DNA from: Cranoglanis bouderius
Lineage: Eukaryota; Chordata; Actinopteri; Siluriformes; Cranoglanididae
Length of the DNA stretch: 64,000 bases
Reading direction: 5' to 3'
Assembly (NCBI GenBank): GCA_023630585.1
Contig: CM042543.1
Coordinates: forward strand, 13,762,260 to 13,826,259
A program made the translations under genes and the position numbers. Below are positions 11,557 to 22,870 of this stretch, in pieces. The notes beneath the pieces are model-generated. The model was not told the origin of the DNA, ran no database searches, and saw nothing but the letters and a program-made list of their open reading frames with translations. The first letter of the stretch is position 1, and every line of letters starts with the position of its first letter.

Positions 11557-13110
11557 ACACCGATAAGCCATAACATTAAAACCACGGACAGGTGAAGTGA
11601 ATAACATTGATTATCTTGTTACAATGGCACCTCACAAGGGGTGGGATATATTAAGCAGCAAGTGAACAGTCAATTCTCAAAGTAGATGTTTTGGAAGCTG
11701 GAAAAATGGGCAAGAGTAAGGATCTGAGCAACTTTGACAAGGGTGTTATGACTCTTTGTTTTTGTCTTGTTTTTTTCCTCTCTGTTACAGAAGTGTTTGT
11801 GTCCAAGTACGGTACTGATTGGCTCCTGCAGGCTAATGAGTGGTCCATCCTGATTGGTGCAGTCGATTCCAGGCACGCCTCATAATCCCTGTCATCACTT
11901 CCTTCAGGAGGGCATTGTGTTCTGTGGGGAGTGTTGTTGGTTTGACTGTTTGTTTAGACAATGTTCGAATGTTTGAAGCTCTGATTGTGCGTTAGAAATT
12001 GTAAGTAAGAAACTGTTTGGTATTTCAACCCCATTGCCTGATTAACGACACTGTGTTTGGTTTGCCCTCTTAACTAGTTTGCTCTGGTCTGTAAATAGTT
12101 TGTAAAATATTGTATGTAAACTTGGGAAAAGTAAGGAGTTTGATGCCATTTTTGTTTGCCCACTTTTGGTCTAGTCAGGGAAGGTGATTGTATTTTTCTT
12201 TTCTTTTCTTTTGTTTTAGGTAAATAAGGGTTGAAATCGGTAGTGACTTTTTGTTTGTTTTTTTGGCCTGGTCAACTCCCAAAGCAATCTCCCCATTCAT
12301 GTTTGACTGTTGGAATCTAGTTTATATAATTAAAAACCACAAAAGATCTCCCTGCTTCCGCTCTCTCGTTTCATTTTGCACCCTTTCCCCCAAGATGGGG
12401 TGTAACAAGGGCCAAATTGTTATGGCTAGACGGCTGGGTCAGAGCATCTCCAAAATGGCAGGTCTTGTAGGGTGTTCCCGGTATGTAACTACCAAAAGTG
12501 GTCCAAGGAAAGACAACCAGTGAACCAGCAACAGGGTCATGGGTGCCCAAGGCTCATTAATGAACATGGGGAGTGAAGCCTAGTCCATCTGGTCTGATCC
12601 CACAGAAGAGCTACTGTAGCACAAATTGCTGAAAAAGTTCATGCTGGCTATGATAGAAAAGTGTCAGGACACAGTGCATCACAGCTTGCTGTGTATCAGA
12701 GGTGGCCTGGTCTGATGATCCGTTTTCTTTTATATCATGTGGATGGCCGGGTGCATATACGGCTCTTACCTAAGGAAGAGATGGCACCAGGATGCACTAT
12801 GGGAATAGGGCAAGTCGGTGGAGGCAGTGTGATGCTCTGGGCAATTTTCTGCTGGGAAACCTTGGATCCTGGCATTCATGTGGATGTTACCTGTCACACT
12901 ACAAAAATTGTTCAGGAATTGTTTGAGGAACATGACAAAGAGTTCACTGTGTTGACTTGGCCTCCAAATTAAACAGATCTCAATCTGATCGAGCATCTAT
13001 GGGATGTGCTGGACAAACAAGTCCGATCCATGGAGGCCCCACCTTGCAACTTACAGGACTTAAAGGATCTGCTGCTAACGTCTTGGTGCCAGATACCACA
13101 GCACACCTTC
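11557..13110 (+). mobile_element. Tc1-like transposon relic, split by an LTR
   Basis: The left end has a TA then CACCGATAAGCCATAACATT, the terminus of a widespread fish Tc1-like family. The transposase region runs on the plus strand, with pieces matching the helix-turn-helix part ('GQIVMARRLGQSISKMAG', just after 12,407), the middle part near 12,700 and the C-terminal 'EHLWDVLDKQVRSMEAP' region near 13,000. Blocks are missing near 12,705 and 12,890, removing part of the catalytic core including the second Asp region. The right terminal repeat is absent. A 664-bp solo LTR interrupts the element. It cannot move by itself. Confidence 0.8.
11744..12407 (+). mobile_element. Solo LTR (TG...CA) nested in the Tc1-like relic
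   Basis: The insert begins TGTTATGACTC and ends GGGTGTAACA, so it has the TGTTA...TAACA ends expected of an LTR. It is flanked on both sides by AGGG (11,740-11,743 and 12,408-12,411), a 4-bp target duplication. Removing the insert rejoins the Tc1-like sequence. No internal retrotransposon sequence is present, so it is a solo LTR left by recombination. The strand is arbitrary. Confidence 0.75.
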
Positions 13111-13829
13111 AGAAGAATCACACTTTAGTCAATAGTTTGATGCTTTGCAGTGAGTTGACAAACCACACACATTTAGTTATCCTTGTAAAAATAATGCATG
13201 TTCGTTATTAGGGCTACATTATACAAATAACTTTATATACTTTATATAAATAAATGACGCAATGAAAACCACTAGTTTTAATTAACCTCATGGGTTATAA
13301 CATAAAATAAGGTCATTCTTACTTTAGCTTACACAAATATCAAGACAACTGGGCTAAATTAAGATGTCCTTTTTGTACACACATTTGGATATTACTTTCA
13401 TACACTTTGTAGGATGTTAAATGTTCTACTTTTGGCACAAATAAGATCTTGCATTTTGAATATACTAGGATTTAGTTTTATAGCAATTAATTAAAATATC
13501 TGTGTTTATTTTCTTAATGTTAATGTTTTATTTTAATTCTTTAATTATGTGATTAAGAAATAGCATGTTATCAAGGTTACTGGATACTGCTAGTGTAAAG
13601 TGTTAAACTGGGCCAAATTTGCATCATTTAATTAAATATATTAAAGCTCAAACATTTTACAAATTAACCTATAGTTCAACCTACACCTAAAACAGCCTGG
13701 CTATCGAGCATATTAAATTTGATTTAATTAAAGGTGTACATGCAGACACGTGCCTGATCTAATCACCATGCTGAAGTGTAACTTGTCTGCACAAACACTC
13801 CTGTTGCAGCTCGAAGCGTACTGACGCAA
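13111..13829. other. Non-coding AT-rich spacer before the tdh promoter
   Basis: No coding frame with family resemblance and no recognised repeat. TAAT/ATTA-rich. Confidence 0.4.
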
Positions 13830-14111
13830 GGGGCGTTTTCAGTTCAACCGAGAGCCACGCCTCTGTTCTGTTGTCCAATAGGAGTGAACATCGGGTACGT
13901 TCTTGAGTCGCGCCTTCGTTTTGTTAGCCAATAGGAGTAGAAACCGGCTTCTGCACGCGCCACGCGAGAGGCAGGCTCGAGTCTGAATGCTGATGGAGTG
14001 AGGCAGTTCCGTGTAATTATAACTCCAATTAAAACTAAATAGGGATTTTACATATTTCTTAGTAACTTGTCTTTAAACCCGAGGATTTATGTTAGCGGAA
14101 GTAATAAACGG
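13830..14111 (+). promoter_or_regulatory. tdh: Probable tdh promoter and non-coding first exon
   Basis: GC content and CpG density rise sharply here. A roughly 53-bp unit is present twice, each with the same CCAATAGGAGT core (13,875 and 13,928), giving two NF-Y-type CCAAT boxes in the same orientation. Downstream, about 14,000-14,110 ends in AATAAACG followed by GTGAGTAAC, a good splice donor, so it is a likely untranslated first exon. Which transcript uses it is inferred from position only. Confidence 0.5.
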
Positions 14112-14866
14112 TGAGTAACAGCAGTGTACACAGAAGCCGTCGTTAGCGCTTTGCTGTAGTATCTACAGTAATTAGTAGCTAATTGAATGTACGTCAAGTC
14201 ATAACAAGAGCAAGTGTTTGTATGATGTTTAATCTCGGGAAGTATTCGTATCACATACTAAAGTTAACGACTAATAAGAGGCAGAACTGTCATGGTGTTC
14301 ACAAGAGCTGAATGTCGACTATATATTTCCCTATGAAAGTACTTCCACACCCTGTGCATTCACACCTTGTGCACTGCTGCTTTGTAGAGTTTATTCCCCC
14401 ACTAGCTAATTGATACCAAGAACCAGAACACTGGTGACATCCAATGTGACATTATAGGGCTAAGAAGCCCTAACATGCTCACTGATTTGTTACTTAAATT
14501 CTGCAAAGCCAAAGCTGCACAATGAGGATTTTTCTTAGATGTACAACCAAAGACATGCTGCCATGAGCGTTATCTAATGTTGTCCTGATTTCTCTGACTG
14601 ACTAACTACTCATATCTGTGTATAACCTGCAGCAAATATTTTGTAGTGTAAATAGCTAAAGCAAAATTGTTTGGTCCATTTGGATTTCGTGAGAAGCTTA
14701 TACTGCATGTGTTAAAGCTTTAGCCAGTAGGTGGCAGTATATCCATACATCCTTGGGGTTAAAGTGGCAGACTCACATAAACATACACAACTCTTAATTT
14801 GGTCACTACCTCTACCTGTGAACTGTTCAGTGCCCCTCACTTGGATATTTTCCCTCTGTTTTCAAG

Positions 14867-17335
14867 ATGGATAATGCCCTAAATCAGATCGGTAAGTAAA
14901 GTAAAGCAGCACGGCAGCTCCTCCTGACTTCAGCATGTGGGTGTGAACTGCTTTCTCACTCTGTAAGGAACATCAGTGTCTTACTACTCCAAGTGACATC
15001 ATCACTTGATGCCAGTTTTCACTCCATCACCTTCTCAGAGACTGACCATCCCAAGGTTCTCATCACAGGTATGACAGCGTTACTGCAGTGTCTGCTTTCA
15101 TCACCTCATTTTTTTTTAAAATTTTTTTTTTATGCGCCATGCTTTCAAACCAATGAGCACTTGTTGTAACTCCACCTCAACTCCAACACTATGCTTTTTT
15201 TTCTGGATGATTGGTTACCTTGGTAACTAGATGGATTCTCCAAACCAAAGAAGTGTAGTTTCCATGGCAACAGTGAGCCCATGTCACTGATGACCTCTAA
15301 CATGTGCTTTTTTTCCCCTATGTGCTTTATATACTTGCTTCAGGTGGAACAAGTGGGGGTGGGCCTCGCTACACTGCTTAGGTAAGAATGGTTTTCGCTG
15401 ACATCTTGCGGGTTCAAATGCTTAAATGCTTTAAGTGGTGTAGCTGACAGAAGGAGGTTATACTTGTATTATATATGTATTGCATGTCTTTGATGAAACA
15501 TTATTGGAATGTCACAATTATATCTGGATTAAAATGTCATTTCCTAAATAAGTCTAAATTCCACACTCTCACCTGTAGGGAAAAAATTGGAAACAAGAAT
15601 GTAATTCTTTCTGACATCAGGATGCCCCCAAATCATGTTTACCGCAGTGGTAAGTGTGCAGCATTTTTTTTTTTTTTTTTTTAGCATGTTCTCTGCCACA
15701 TAAGGAGCTGTGCATCATTATGTGACTTATACTGATACAATTCTGATTTTCAGGTCCTTTTATCTATGCTGATATTCTGGACTACAAGAATTTACAGGAA
15801 ATTGTTGTGAACAATTGTATCACATGGCTGATGCACTACAGTGCCCTTTTGAGTGCAGTTGTGAGGCAAATGTGACTCTTGCTTGTGATGTCAACATAAC
15901 TGGTAAATAGCAATAACATAATCTAAGGAGATTTACTGCTGAGGACAACTGAGTAACTGAGCTTCTTTTTCTCCTCATTCTAAGGATTGCACAATATCCT
16001 TGGCATTTGTGCGGAACACGGGGCTCGCCTGTTTGTTCCTAACACAATTGGAGCTTTTGGACCCACTTCGCCTCGTAACCCCACACCAGACCTGTGCATT
16101 CAGCGCCCAAGCACCATTCATGGAGAGTCCAAGGTCCATGCGGAGCTGATGGAGAGGTATTCAGTAGGGGGCTAAATATAGCACTGCCTCAGAAGGAGTT
16201 TAGCCTTTAAGCTTTGGCTAGATGAAACAGATGTTCAGGTGCACAGCGTCCTTGTGCTTTTGTTTGACAGTATTACCATCACAAATATGGCCTTGACTTC
16301 CGCTGTCTGAGGTACCCAGGCATCATCTCAGCAGACTCTCAGCCTGGAGGAGGAACAACAGGTTATCTTTCCATTCTTTACCAAATGTTGTCATTCTTGC
16401 ATTTCTGTATTTTTCCCTCTATTTTCTGTGCTTTTATTGGAAATCTATTTTTACTCAGCCTTTCCTTTCTTCAGACTATGCTGTCCAGATCTTTCATGAT
16501 GCTGTTAAAACGGTTACAATTGTGTGCAACTTGGAGGCTGATACACGCCTCCCTATGATGTTCCTTGACGATTGTCTGAGAGCTACACCGGAGGTGTTGG
16601 AGGCTCCTGCTGAGACGCTCAGCATGCGTACCTACAACATCAATGTCATGAGCTTCACTCCTAAAGAGCTTATTCAGGAGGTACAGAAGCAGCTGCCTGA
16701 CCTGCACGTCATGTATGATGTTCACCCGATTAGACAGGCAATTGGTAAGAGCCTGAAGATATATGACATTTCATTTAAAGCCTACATAAAACCCTTTTTG
16801 GCTTTGTTTAGACAGACAAATAATATCTGATTTTTAGTAATATGAATGGATAGAAAATACCCTCTCTTTTTTTTTCTTTTTTTTTTTACCACAAGCCACA
16901 TGTGTCTAGGGTTGCAGAACCGATTAAAATCATTTTTATGGACATGTGACTCAGTTAGACCAGTCAGATGATGTAGAAACTCAGATTTAAGATATAAATC
17001 AGATTTGCCTTGCTGTGTATAAAAGACTTAGGCTATGACTCACATCTGAGATTTACTGTAAATTATCTTTCCATGCATTCAGCCTGTTAATTCTTTTCAT
17101 TCGTTCTTGACTAGCCGACAGTAGGCCCATGAACTTTGAAGACAGCAATGCGAGGAAAGACTGGGGCTGGAAGCATGCATATGACCTACCAGAACTCATC
17201 CAGAAGAGGTTTAACTTCATCAGCCCTGACTTACACATGCTAACTGAACATCATGATTTGATTAGAACACTGTGCATACTCAGACACACTGGACTAGTAT
17301 TCATTCTCTGTAGTATATTAGATCCAACCAAATAA
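14867..17335 (+). pseudogene. tdh: L-threonine 3-dehydrogenase (TDH), apparently inactivated
   Basis: TDH is a mitochondrial short-chain-dehydrogenase-type enzyme that oxidises L-threonine with NAD+ to 2-amino-3-ketobutyrate. Nine exons are recognisable: 14867-14891 (uncertain), 14934-15068, 15344-15381, 15579-15649, 15754-15902, 15985-16156, 16271-16361, 16475-16744 and 17115-17335. Most blocks read clearly, for example 'NVILSDIRMPPNHVYRSG', 'FVPNTIGAFGPTSPRN', 'YGLDFRCLRYPGIISADS' and 'RKDWGWKHAYDLPEL'. Lesions: exon 15344-15381 is out of frame by about five missing bases, which removes the Gly-rich NAD-binding motif; one base is missing near 15,860, giving an immediate stop; one base is missing near 16,152 before the donor; and the catalytic YxxxK position reads HGESK (Tyr to His). 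The C-terminus runs on past the usual family end, and its stop overlaps an AATAAA (17331-17336). TDH is also a pseudogene in humans. Some single-base gaps could be sequencing errors; the Tyr to His change is unlikely to be. Confidence 0.8.
15214..15271. promoter_or_regulatory. Pair of RFX-type X-boxes in a tdh intron
   Basis: GTTACCTTGGTAAC at 15214-15227 and GTTTCCATGGCAAC at 15258-15271 both fit the inverted-repeat X-box bound by RFX factors (GTNRCC, short spacer, GGYAAC). They start 44 bp apart in an intron of the decaying tdh. RFX factors control cilium and sperm-flagellum genes. Nearby C8orf74 and rp1l1 would be plausible targets, but that is inference. Confidence 0.55.
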
Positions 17336-18799
17336 AAGGTTTGTTTTGCTCTTTTGTGTATAGAGTGAGGTTGGGTATTGTATTACATGACAGAGACCTG
17401 AAACTTGCTTGACAACTGTACCAAAACGTAGTGCCAGTAAATTCAGGTGACTTTAAATAGGGAAATGAATTCTATATACTTGGAATGCAGAGCTACAGGT
17501 AGGTAGATCAAATGTGAACATGCTAGGACAAACAACCTTTTATATTTGTAACAGATGAGATGATAAAGATATGTCATCCATTCAAACACTGGGGACAAAC
17601 AGTATTTTCCAATCTAAACACTCAAATACATTGTCACATCAGTATGCTTCCAGATATTGACCATTTCATTGTGTTATTTTTTAAACAGGCATAATGTTTT
17701 TTTTAATCCTTTTTTTTTCCTTATGTGTAGTGCAGTGTTCTTATTACACAATCAAATGATTGTGTAATAAGCCTCTTCTGGGTGTGGTGGTGATGAGATA
17801 CAAGGAAGTGAACTGGGTTTCAAAATAACAGACATTCCTGGTCTGGATGTTGTGGTCAAAAGCAAATAAGTTACTGTATATTTTATCATGTTTGTAATTT
17901 ATTTCTATTAAGAAACTAAGGTCTAAGGTCACATGGTGTGTTTTACCAAGCCTCACACTGGCCTTAATTTCTGTATAACTTTTTTTTTTTTTTTCTTTTA
18001 ACCCAAAATATCCTTGAATACTTGAAAACGTTTTGTTACTTGACATTTTGCATATCATTTTGCTGTTTTGTTTTTGTGGTGCTAGCTTTAATGTACTTCT
18101 TTGTTAGTGTAATACCATTGGTGTAAGTTGTTTTGATGCTTTTTATTTGATAGATGTGCTCTTCTGGAGAAAGGAGTGTAGTATTGTTCATGGGAACATT
18201 AAGACCGTTAAGACTCTGGTGCTATTCATAGAAAGACTATATGACAACTTTGCAGCTTTATCAAAAGCGTTTTACTTTTTTTTTTCTTTTTTTTTCCCCC
18301 CATAGTTTTGCACTTCAAATATATATATTTTTATATAACTCTTTGATTACCTAAATTTAGTGAGTACATTTTCTGTTTTGTAGGTAATATTACTTATTGT
18401 AATTAATTACTTTAATGTCTGTAATGCTCGTTTTTTCCCCATTATCCACACAACAAGCATATTATGTTGTGAATATATTATTGGTATTTTATGGATAGTT
18501 TATCCACGTTGATGATTTAATGCATTGTATAAAGTGGGTTATCTGCTCTTTTTTTTTTAAAGTCCAAATTCCATATTAAGTACTTTTGCTTAGTACCCTC
18601 TTACATCTAGCAGTTCATCCCAGGATGAATCAATTTTAAATCTCTGTAGAATACTAGAAGCCCAAACCATCAAATAAACATTGAGGAGTGCATTTTCTAT
18701 TAGAGTACTTGCAAACCCTTAAAATAGAGCACTGTACAATGACAATTCTGTGTAATTAAAGTGAGATTTAATGTCAATATTTACTACTTTGTATATTCA
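17336..18799. other. tdh 3' flank, AT-rich, no gene recognised
   Basis: Contains several T homopolymers and T-rich runs and a short palindrome around 17,749-17,770 (ACACAATCAAATGATTGTGT). May hold old tdh 3' UTR. No family-like reading frame was seen. Confidence 0.4.
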
Positions 18800-19330
18800 A
18801 TTCCCAGTATGAGTGCAGCATTACTGCCTCACAGCTCCAGGCTCCCTGGTTTGATCCTGATCTCTGGTTACTGTCTGAGGAGTTTCTGTTCTCTCAGGTC
18901 AGTGTGGGTTTCCTCTCCACATGTTGTAGGATGATTGACTATGTTAAAATTGCCCCTAGGAGTGAATGAGTGTGTGTGGTGCCCTGCAATGGACTAGGGT
19001 GTACAGGTGCATCTAAAAAAAAAATTACAATATCGTGGAAAACTTCATTTTTTCCCTTAATTTAAATCAAAAAGTGGAACTTTCATATATTCTAGATTCA
19101 TCACACATAAAGTGAAATATTTCAAGCATTTTTTTAATCTTGATGAAATTAAATTATGGAATTTTTAAATTAAATTCCGGGAAAAAGTGAAATTTTCCAC
19201 AATATTCTAATTTTTTGAGATGCACCTGTATTCCCTCCTCATGCCCACTGTTTCCAGGATAGGCTCTGGATTCACCATGACCCTGACCAGTATAATGCAG
19301 TCACTGAAGATGAACAAATAAATGAACGCA
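18800..19330 (-). repeat. Inverted copy of the SINE-like repeat, interrupted by a MITE
   Basis: Read in reverse it has the family's usual blocks: (AATG)n tail, 'ACCCTGACCAGTATAATG' and 'GGATAGGCTCTGGATTCACC', then 'AAAATTGCCCCTAGG' and 'TGCCTCACAGCTCCAGG'. It is one 300-bp unit split in two by the 225-bp element at 19004-19228. Confidence 0.75.
19004..19228. mobile_element. Tc1/mariner MITE inside the SINE-like repeat
   Basis: Terminal inverted repeats start CAGGTGCATCTAAAAA and end TTTTTTGAGATGCACCTG, flanked by TA on both sides. The ends match those of the 1.5-kb Tc1-like element at 45566-47074, so this looks like a deleted, non-autonomous member of that family. It has no coding capacity. 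Confidence 0.85.
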
Positions 19331-19382
19331 TGATTCCCAGTATAAAATATTTTTTAAATGATGGTAAACCATCTTGTTACCC

Positions 19383-21399
19383 TCATTTCCTTTTCATTTT
19401 TGTGGAGCCAGACGTAGAGCCTTTTTGCGAGAAGCCTGATGCATCTGAAGAGTGTCCTGCTCCTTGTAGAGCTGTTTGACTCAGTCTTATTTCCAGTAGC
19501 TCTTGCACAGCTCTGATTTCCTTTATCAAAATCTCCTTTAGCATGTCTACTTCTGACTGCAGAAAGGAGTGAACCATGCTTTCCAATGCCTACAGTCAAA
19601 AACAATGTTAATGAAGAGGATAAAACATCTCATCTCTGATACAATGTAATATAAATCTTACTAGTCTATAGTGACCGAATCTAGTAGTTCTTGGATAACA
19701 GAAATTATAAATAAGACAAGTAGATTTTCATTCAAACATGTCCCCTACCTTATAACCCAAAACGAGCTGTCAGTAGGAGTAAATAACAAATGCACTCGTT
19801 TAATAAGGTTTATAACTGCTGATGAAGCATGGGTGTTAAAAGGTGAAGTGCTTTTTAACTTATTACAGCATAGCACTTGGGCCTGAAGGCCCTCTTGCTT
19901 TTGTGGTTTGGAGATGGTGAATAACATATTGATAGTTTGTCTAAAAATACTCACATTTAAGATACAGGTGAGTTACAAAAAATGAATAAAGTGTCTTATT
20001 GATGTGTTGTACCACCATAAGCCACTTGAACAGCTTCCTGGGGGTGGGGATGTGTGGGGGGATGTGGGGTTGGGGTGGGGGTTGTGATGGCGGATGAACA
20101 CAATTCTCACAAATGATACTCCCACAGTTGGTGTTTTGATGTTGTTGGTGGAGAGCACTGACAGTCCAAATTCTCTCAAAGGTGTTCAGTTGGGTTGAAA
20201 TCTGGTGACTATTAAGGCCACAGCATATAATTTACATAATTGTCATACTCGTGGATGTGGACGGGGCCATTCTGGAAGACACCACTCCCCTCAGGATAGA
20301 AATGATAGATTGGCTTCACCAAACACTTAATTAGCACTTATTTATTAAAAATTCCCTTGACTTGTATGTTTTCATTTGTTGCTGTACTAACTGTACTTTT
20401 GACTATTGAGACTACAAAGCACTACTGTAAGTCACTCTGGATACGGGCATCTTTTATATGCTGTAAGTGTAATTGTTAATGTAAATGTTCCACCATGATA
20501 AAGATGACCAGACCCTTCCCTTTGAGGGGACAAGTGAACCCAAATCAGGCGCATTGAAGCTGTTATGGTATCTTGTAGTGGCCGACCACCCTACTAGGTC
20601 AATTTATGTTGGTTTTTCCTTTAATTTGTTACATGCCTTTATGTAAAGAGTGACATTAACATTAAGTATTATCTCCTAAACTAAGATTTTTTTGAAGTGT
20701 CATCAGACCTGTAACTTGTTAATTTACCCTTGACAACATGTGCTAATGTTAAAATCAGTCATAAATCAAGAAACACTAGTACCTGTTTGTCTAGTCTGTC
20801 CTCCAGTGAAAGGTCACTGAGACTGACTTCGGCCTTCTCCATTATCTGTGCCTCAGCCTGTTCTTTGAGTCTATGGATTTCTGCAAGCTTCACTGTCTCG
20901 GCTGCCATTAGTTCTTTCAAAGCCTGCTGCTTCTCCCAGACTCCCAAATCTGTTCCCTCAGATAGTTGTAGGGGATGTGGTGGAACGTGAATCTCAAGGT
21001 GGGAGTGCATGCACTTAAGGTTCACCTCCTCCTTTAAAAAAGCTTGATAGAGGCACTGATGATGGATGTAGGTCTGCACCATGAAGTCATACATGGTGGT
21101 GTGATGAAAGGGAGGCAGTCGATGAACACACTGTGACAACCGTGTCTGTATCAAAGACACGGCTTCAGATCTCTCCAAACCTGATACAGAGGTTTATAGA
21201 GAGGACCACATACATATTCAGAGTCAGGTGAACAAAACCTTCTGAGAATACATTGGATTTTATGACTGTAATGCCTGATTTAATTTTTTTCACAGGGCTA
21301 AAAAAAAATGGTCTTGACCTGTATGCTATACTCACAGGTGATCAGTCACAAGGCTGTTACTCAGCAATATTATTGTTAAAATGTAGATATGCATGCACG

Positions 21400-21434
<35 letters not shown>

Positions 21435-22286
21435 GTGTGTGTTTAATAAGTGAAAGAGACAATTTGTGAATCATGTATTCAAGAACCACGACTCACCTCT
21501 AAGCTCAGGGAGGAGCTCTTTACTCAGATTTGCTATTTGGGCCACTGCAGCCCATGGAAGCCCACGCTGTACTGAGTACATCACATTCTCATACACAAAT
21601 TCTTGGTGTATATTCTGCCTCTGGTCGTCGCCTTCAAATTCTCTCCACTGAAAACAGCTGCTCAGGCGCACAATGCCTTCATCTCTCTGAAAAGAAACGG
21701 AGCACGGTGGCAATAAGGCAGGAGTGACTATACATGCTCCTGATGCTGGGGAAAGAGGCGTGATTATACGAACGCCCACCTGCTTTGGCACCGGTACCTA
21801 TAATCTCTCTCGACTGGTCTGCTGTGCCGTTATTTAGTGTAAGGTAACTGGAGGTAAGCTGCTGCATTAATCACACTGGTTGCAGTGAATTAAACATTTT
21901 AAGTGTATGATGGAAATTGTGTGCAGGCATGCATAATGTGAAACCTGTTACATCTGCAGATAAAGACACTAGAGTTAGGCTATAAAAGAACAATAGTTAG
22001 ACCTGTCTGCTACTGCTTTTAGCTTCAAGCTAACGTTAAATCAGCAGCACGTTAAATTATACACATCACCTCAAATCTACTGACTGATTTGCTTTAACTG
22101 CTCCCTGGCCTGCTCGTGCATCCGCTTCTAACGGTTTGTAAATGGCCTCCGGAAAGGATTTGAAGCCAAAATCTAACTGTAGGTGTAGGTCGTACTTGGT
22201 AAACACCTCACCTAATAGAAGCTTGTACAGTGGACAGTTACCTTGAGCCTCGCTGCTTCCTGTATTGCCGTCTTTAACGCGTCCAT
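19383..22286 (-). CDS. C8orf74: C8orf74-like protein
   Basis: Orthologue of an uncharacterised human protein whose gene lies beside RP1L1. Function unknown. Four coding exons on the minus strand: 22286-22241 (MDALKTAIQEAARLK), 21686-21497, 21180-20783 and 19589-19383; all joins use GT-AG sites and keep frame, giving about 279 residues against about 294 in human. Recognisable blocks are 'EFVYENVMYSVQRGLPWAAV' (exon 2), 'HLEIHVPPHPLQLSEGTD' (exon 3, the best-conserved part), then a Lys/Glu/Ala-rich likely coiled coil ('KELMAAETVKLAEIHRLKEQ'), and a last exon with another helical segment and a basic tail ending KMKRK. No signal peptide or membrane segment. A dead Tc1-like relic and the nested SINE/MITE lie in or beside its last intron and 3' flank. 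Confidence 0.82.
19985..20560 (-). mobile_element. Tc1/mariner transposase relic in a C8orf74 intron
   Basis: The minus strand carries fragments of a Tc1-like transposase. Landmarks on the plus strand include 'GTGTTCAGTTGGGTTGAAAT', 'ACACCACTCCCCTCAGGATA' and 'TTTGAGGGGACAAGTG', all characteristic of one fish Tc1-like family. Frames are broken throughout. Terminal repeats were not located. Confidence 0.65.
21397..21441. repeat. Compound (CA)n(TA)n(TG)n microsatellite
   Basis: Alternating CA, then TA, then TG dinucleotides form a near-perfect palindrome of about 45 bp in an intron of the C8orf74-like gene. Confidence 0.85.
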
Positions 22287-22315
22287 TGCGGCAGCGGCTG
22301 TTGTTAGGAAAATGC

Positions 22316-22360
22316 TCGTTACTAGGGAGACACGCGCGACCGTCGCCTAGTCACGTGACT
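22316..22360. promoter_or_regulatory. Proximal promoter of the C8orf74-like gene, with E-box
   Basis: Just upstream of the minus-strand ATG (22286), CpG density rises, and GTCACGTGAC (22350-22359) is a full palindromic USF/MITF-type E-box. GTTACTAGGGAGAC (from 22318) has one good RFX half-site. Motif matches only; use is unproven. Confidence 0.4.
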
Positions 22361-22513
22361 CCTTTGACTCTAGGACTGCATAGGCGTTATGTTTGCTGAG
22401 CAATCACCAGTTACACATTTACCATCTGAACAGGATGAACGTGTGCATAAAATGCTTCAGAAAACCTTTTCCTGAAATCTCAGCGCCATTGTCAATGATA
22501 GAAACTCTTGAAC

Positions 22514-22554
<41 letters not shown>
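22514..22554. repeat. (AAT)n microsatellite
   Basis: Perfect trinucleotide run of about 13 units between C8orf74 and rp1l1. Confidence 0.9.
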
Positions 22555-22870
22555 CAACTAATCAGTCAACTAATAGGGTTTTACAAGAGTAAAAGTAAAC
22601 TAAAAAAAAAGTTCATACAGGGTAGTAAAATGTGGAACATGGTAAAACAGCTGAAATGATTATAATAAACTTGATTGAAAGCCACATTATATGACTTAGT
22701 TAAATGTTTAATGTTTAAAGTGGCAGCATGTTACTAGGATGGGTTAGGCAAGTAATATTGTATTATATTCTACTGGTATGTTTGCCAGACCCAAACTTAC
22801 AACCTTGTGCTCTAAATAGTTTGTACATAAGTGATTAATTTTGTGTTTACATTTTAACATTACATTTTAT

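Noticed and set aside
11691..12523. Small open frames within 11.7-12.5 kb as genes
   Set aside because: They straddle the Tc1-like/LTR junctions and are explained by those elements.
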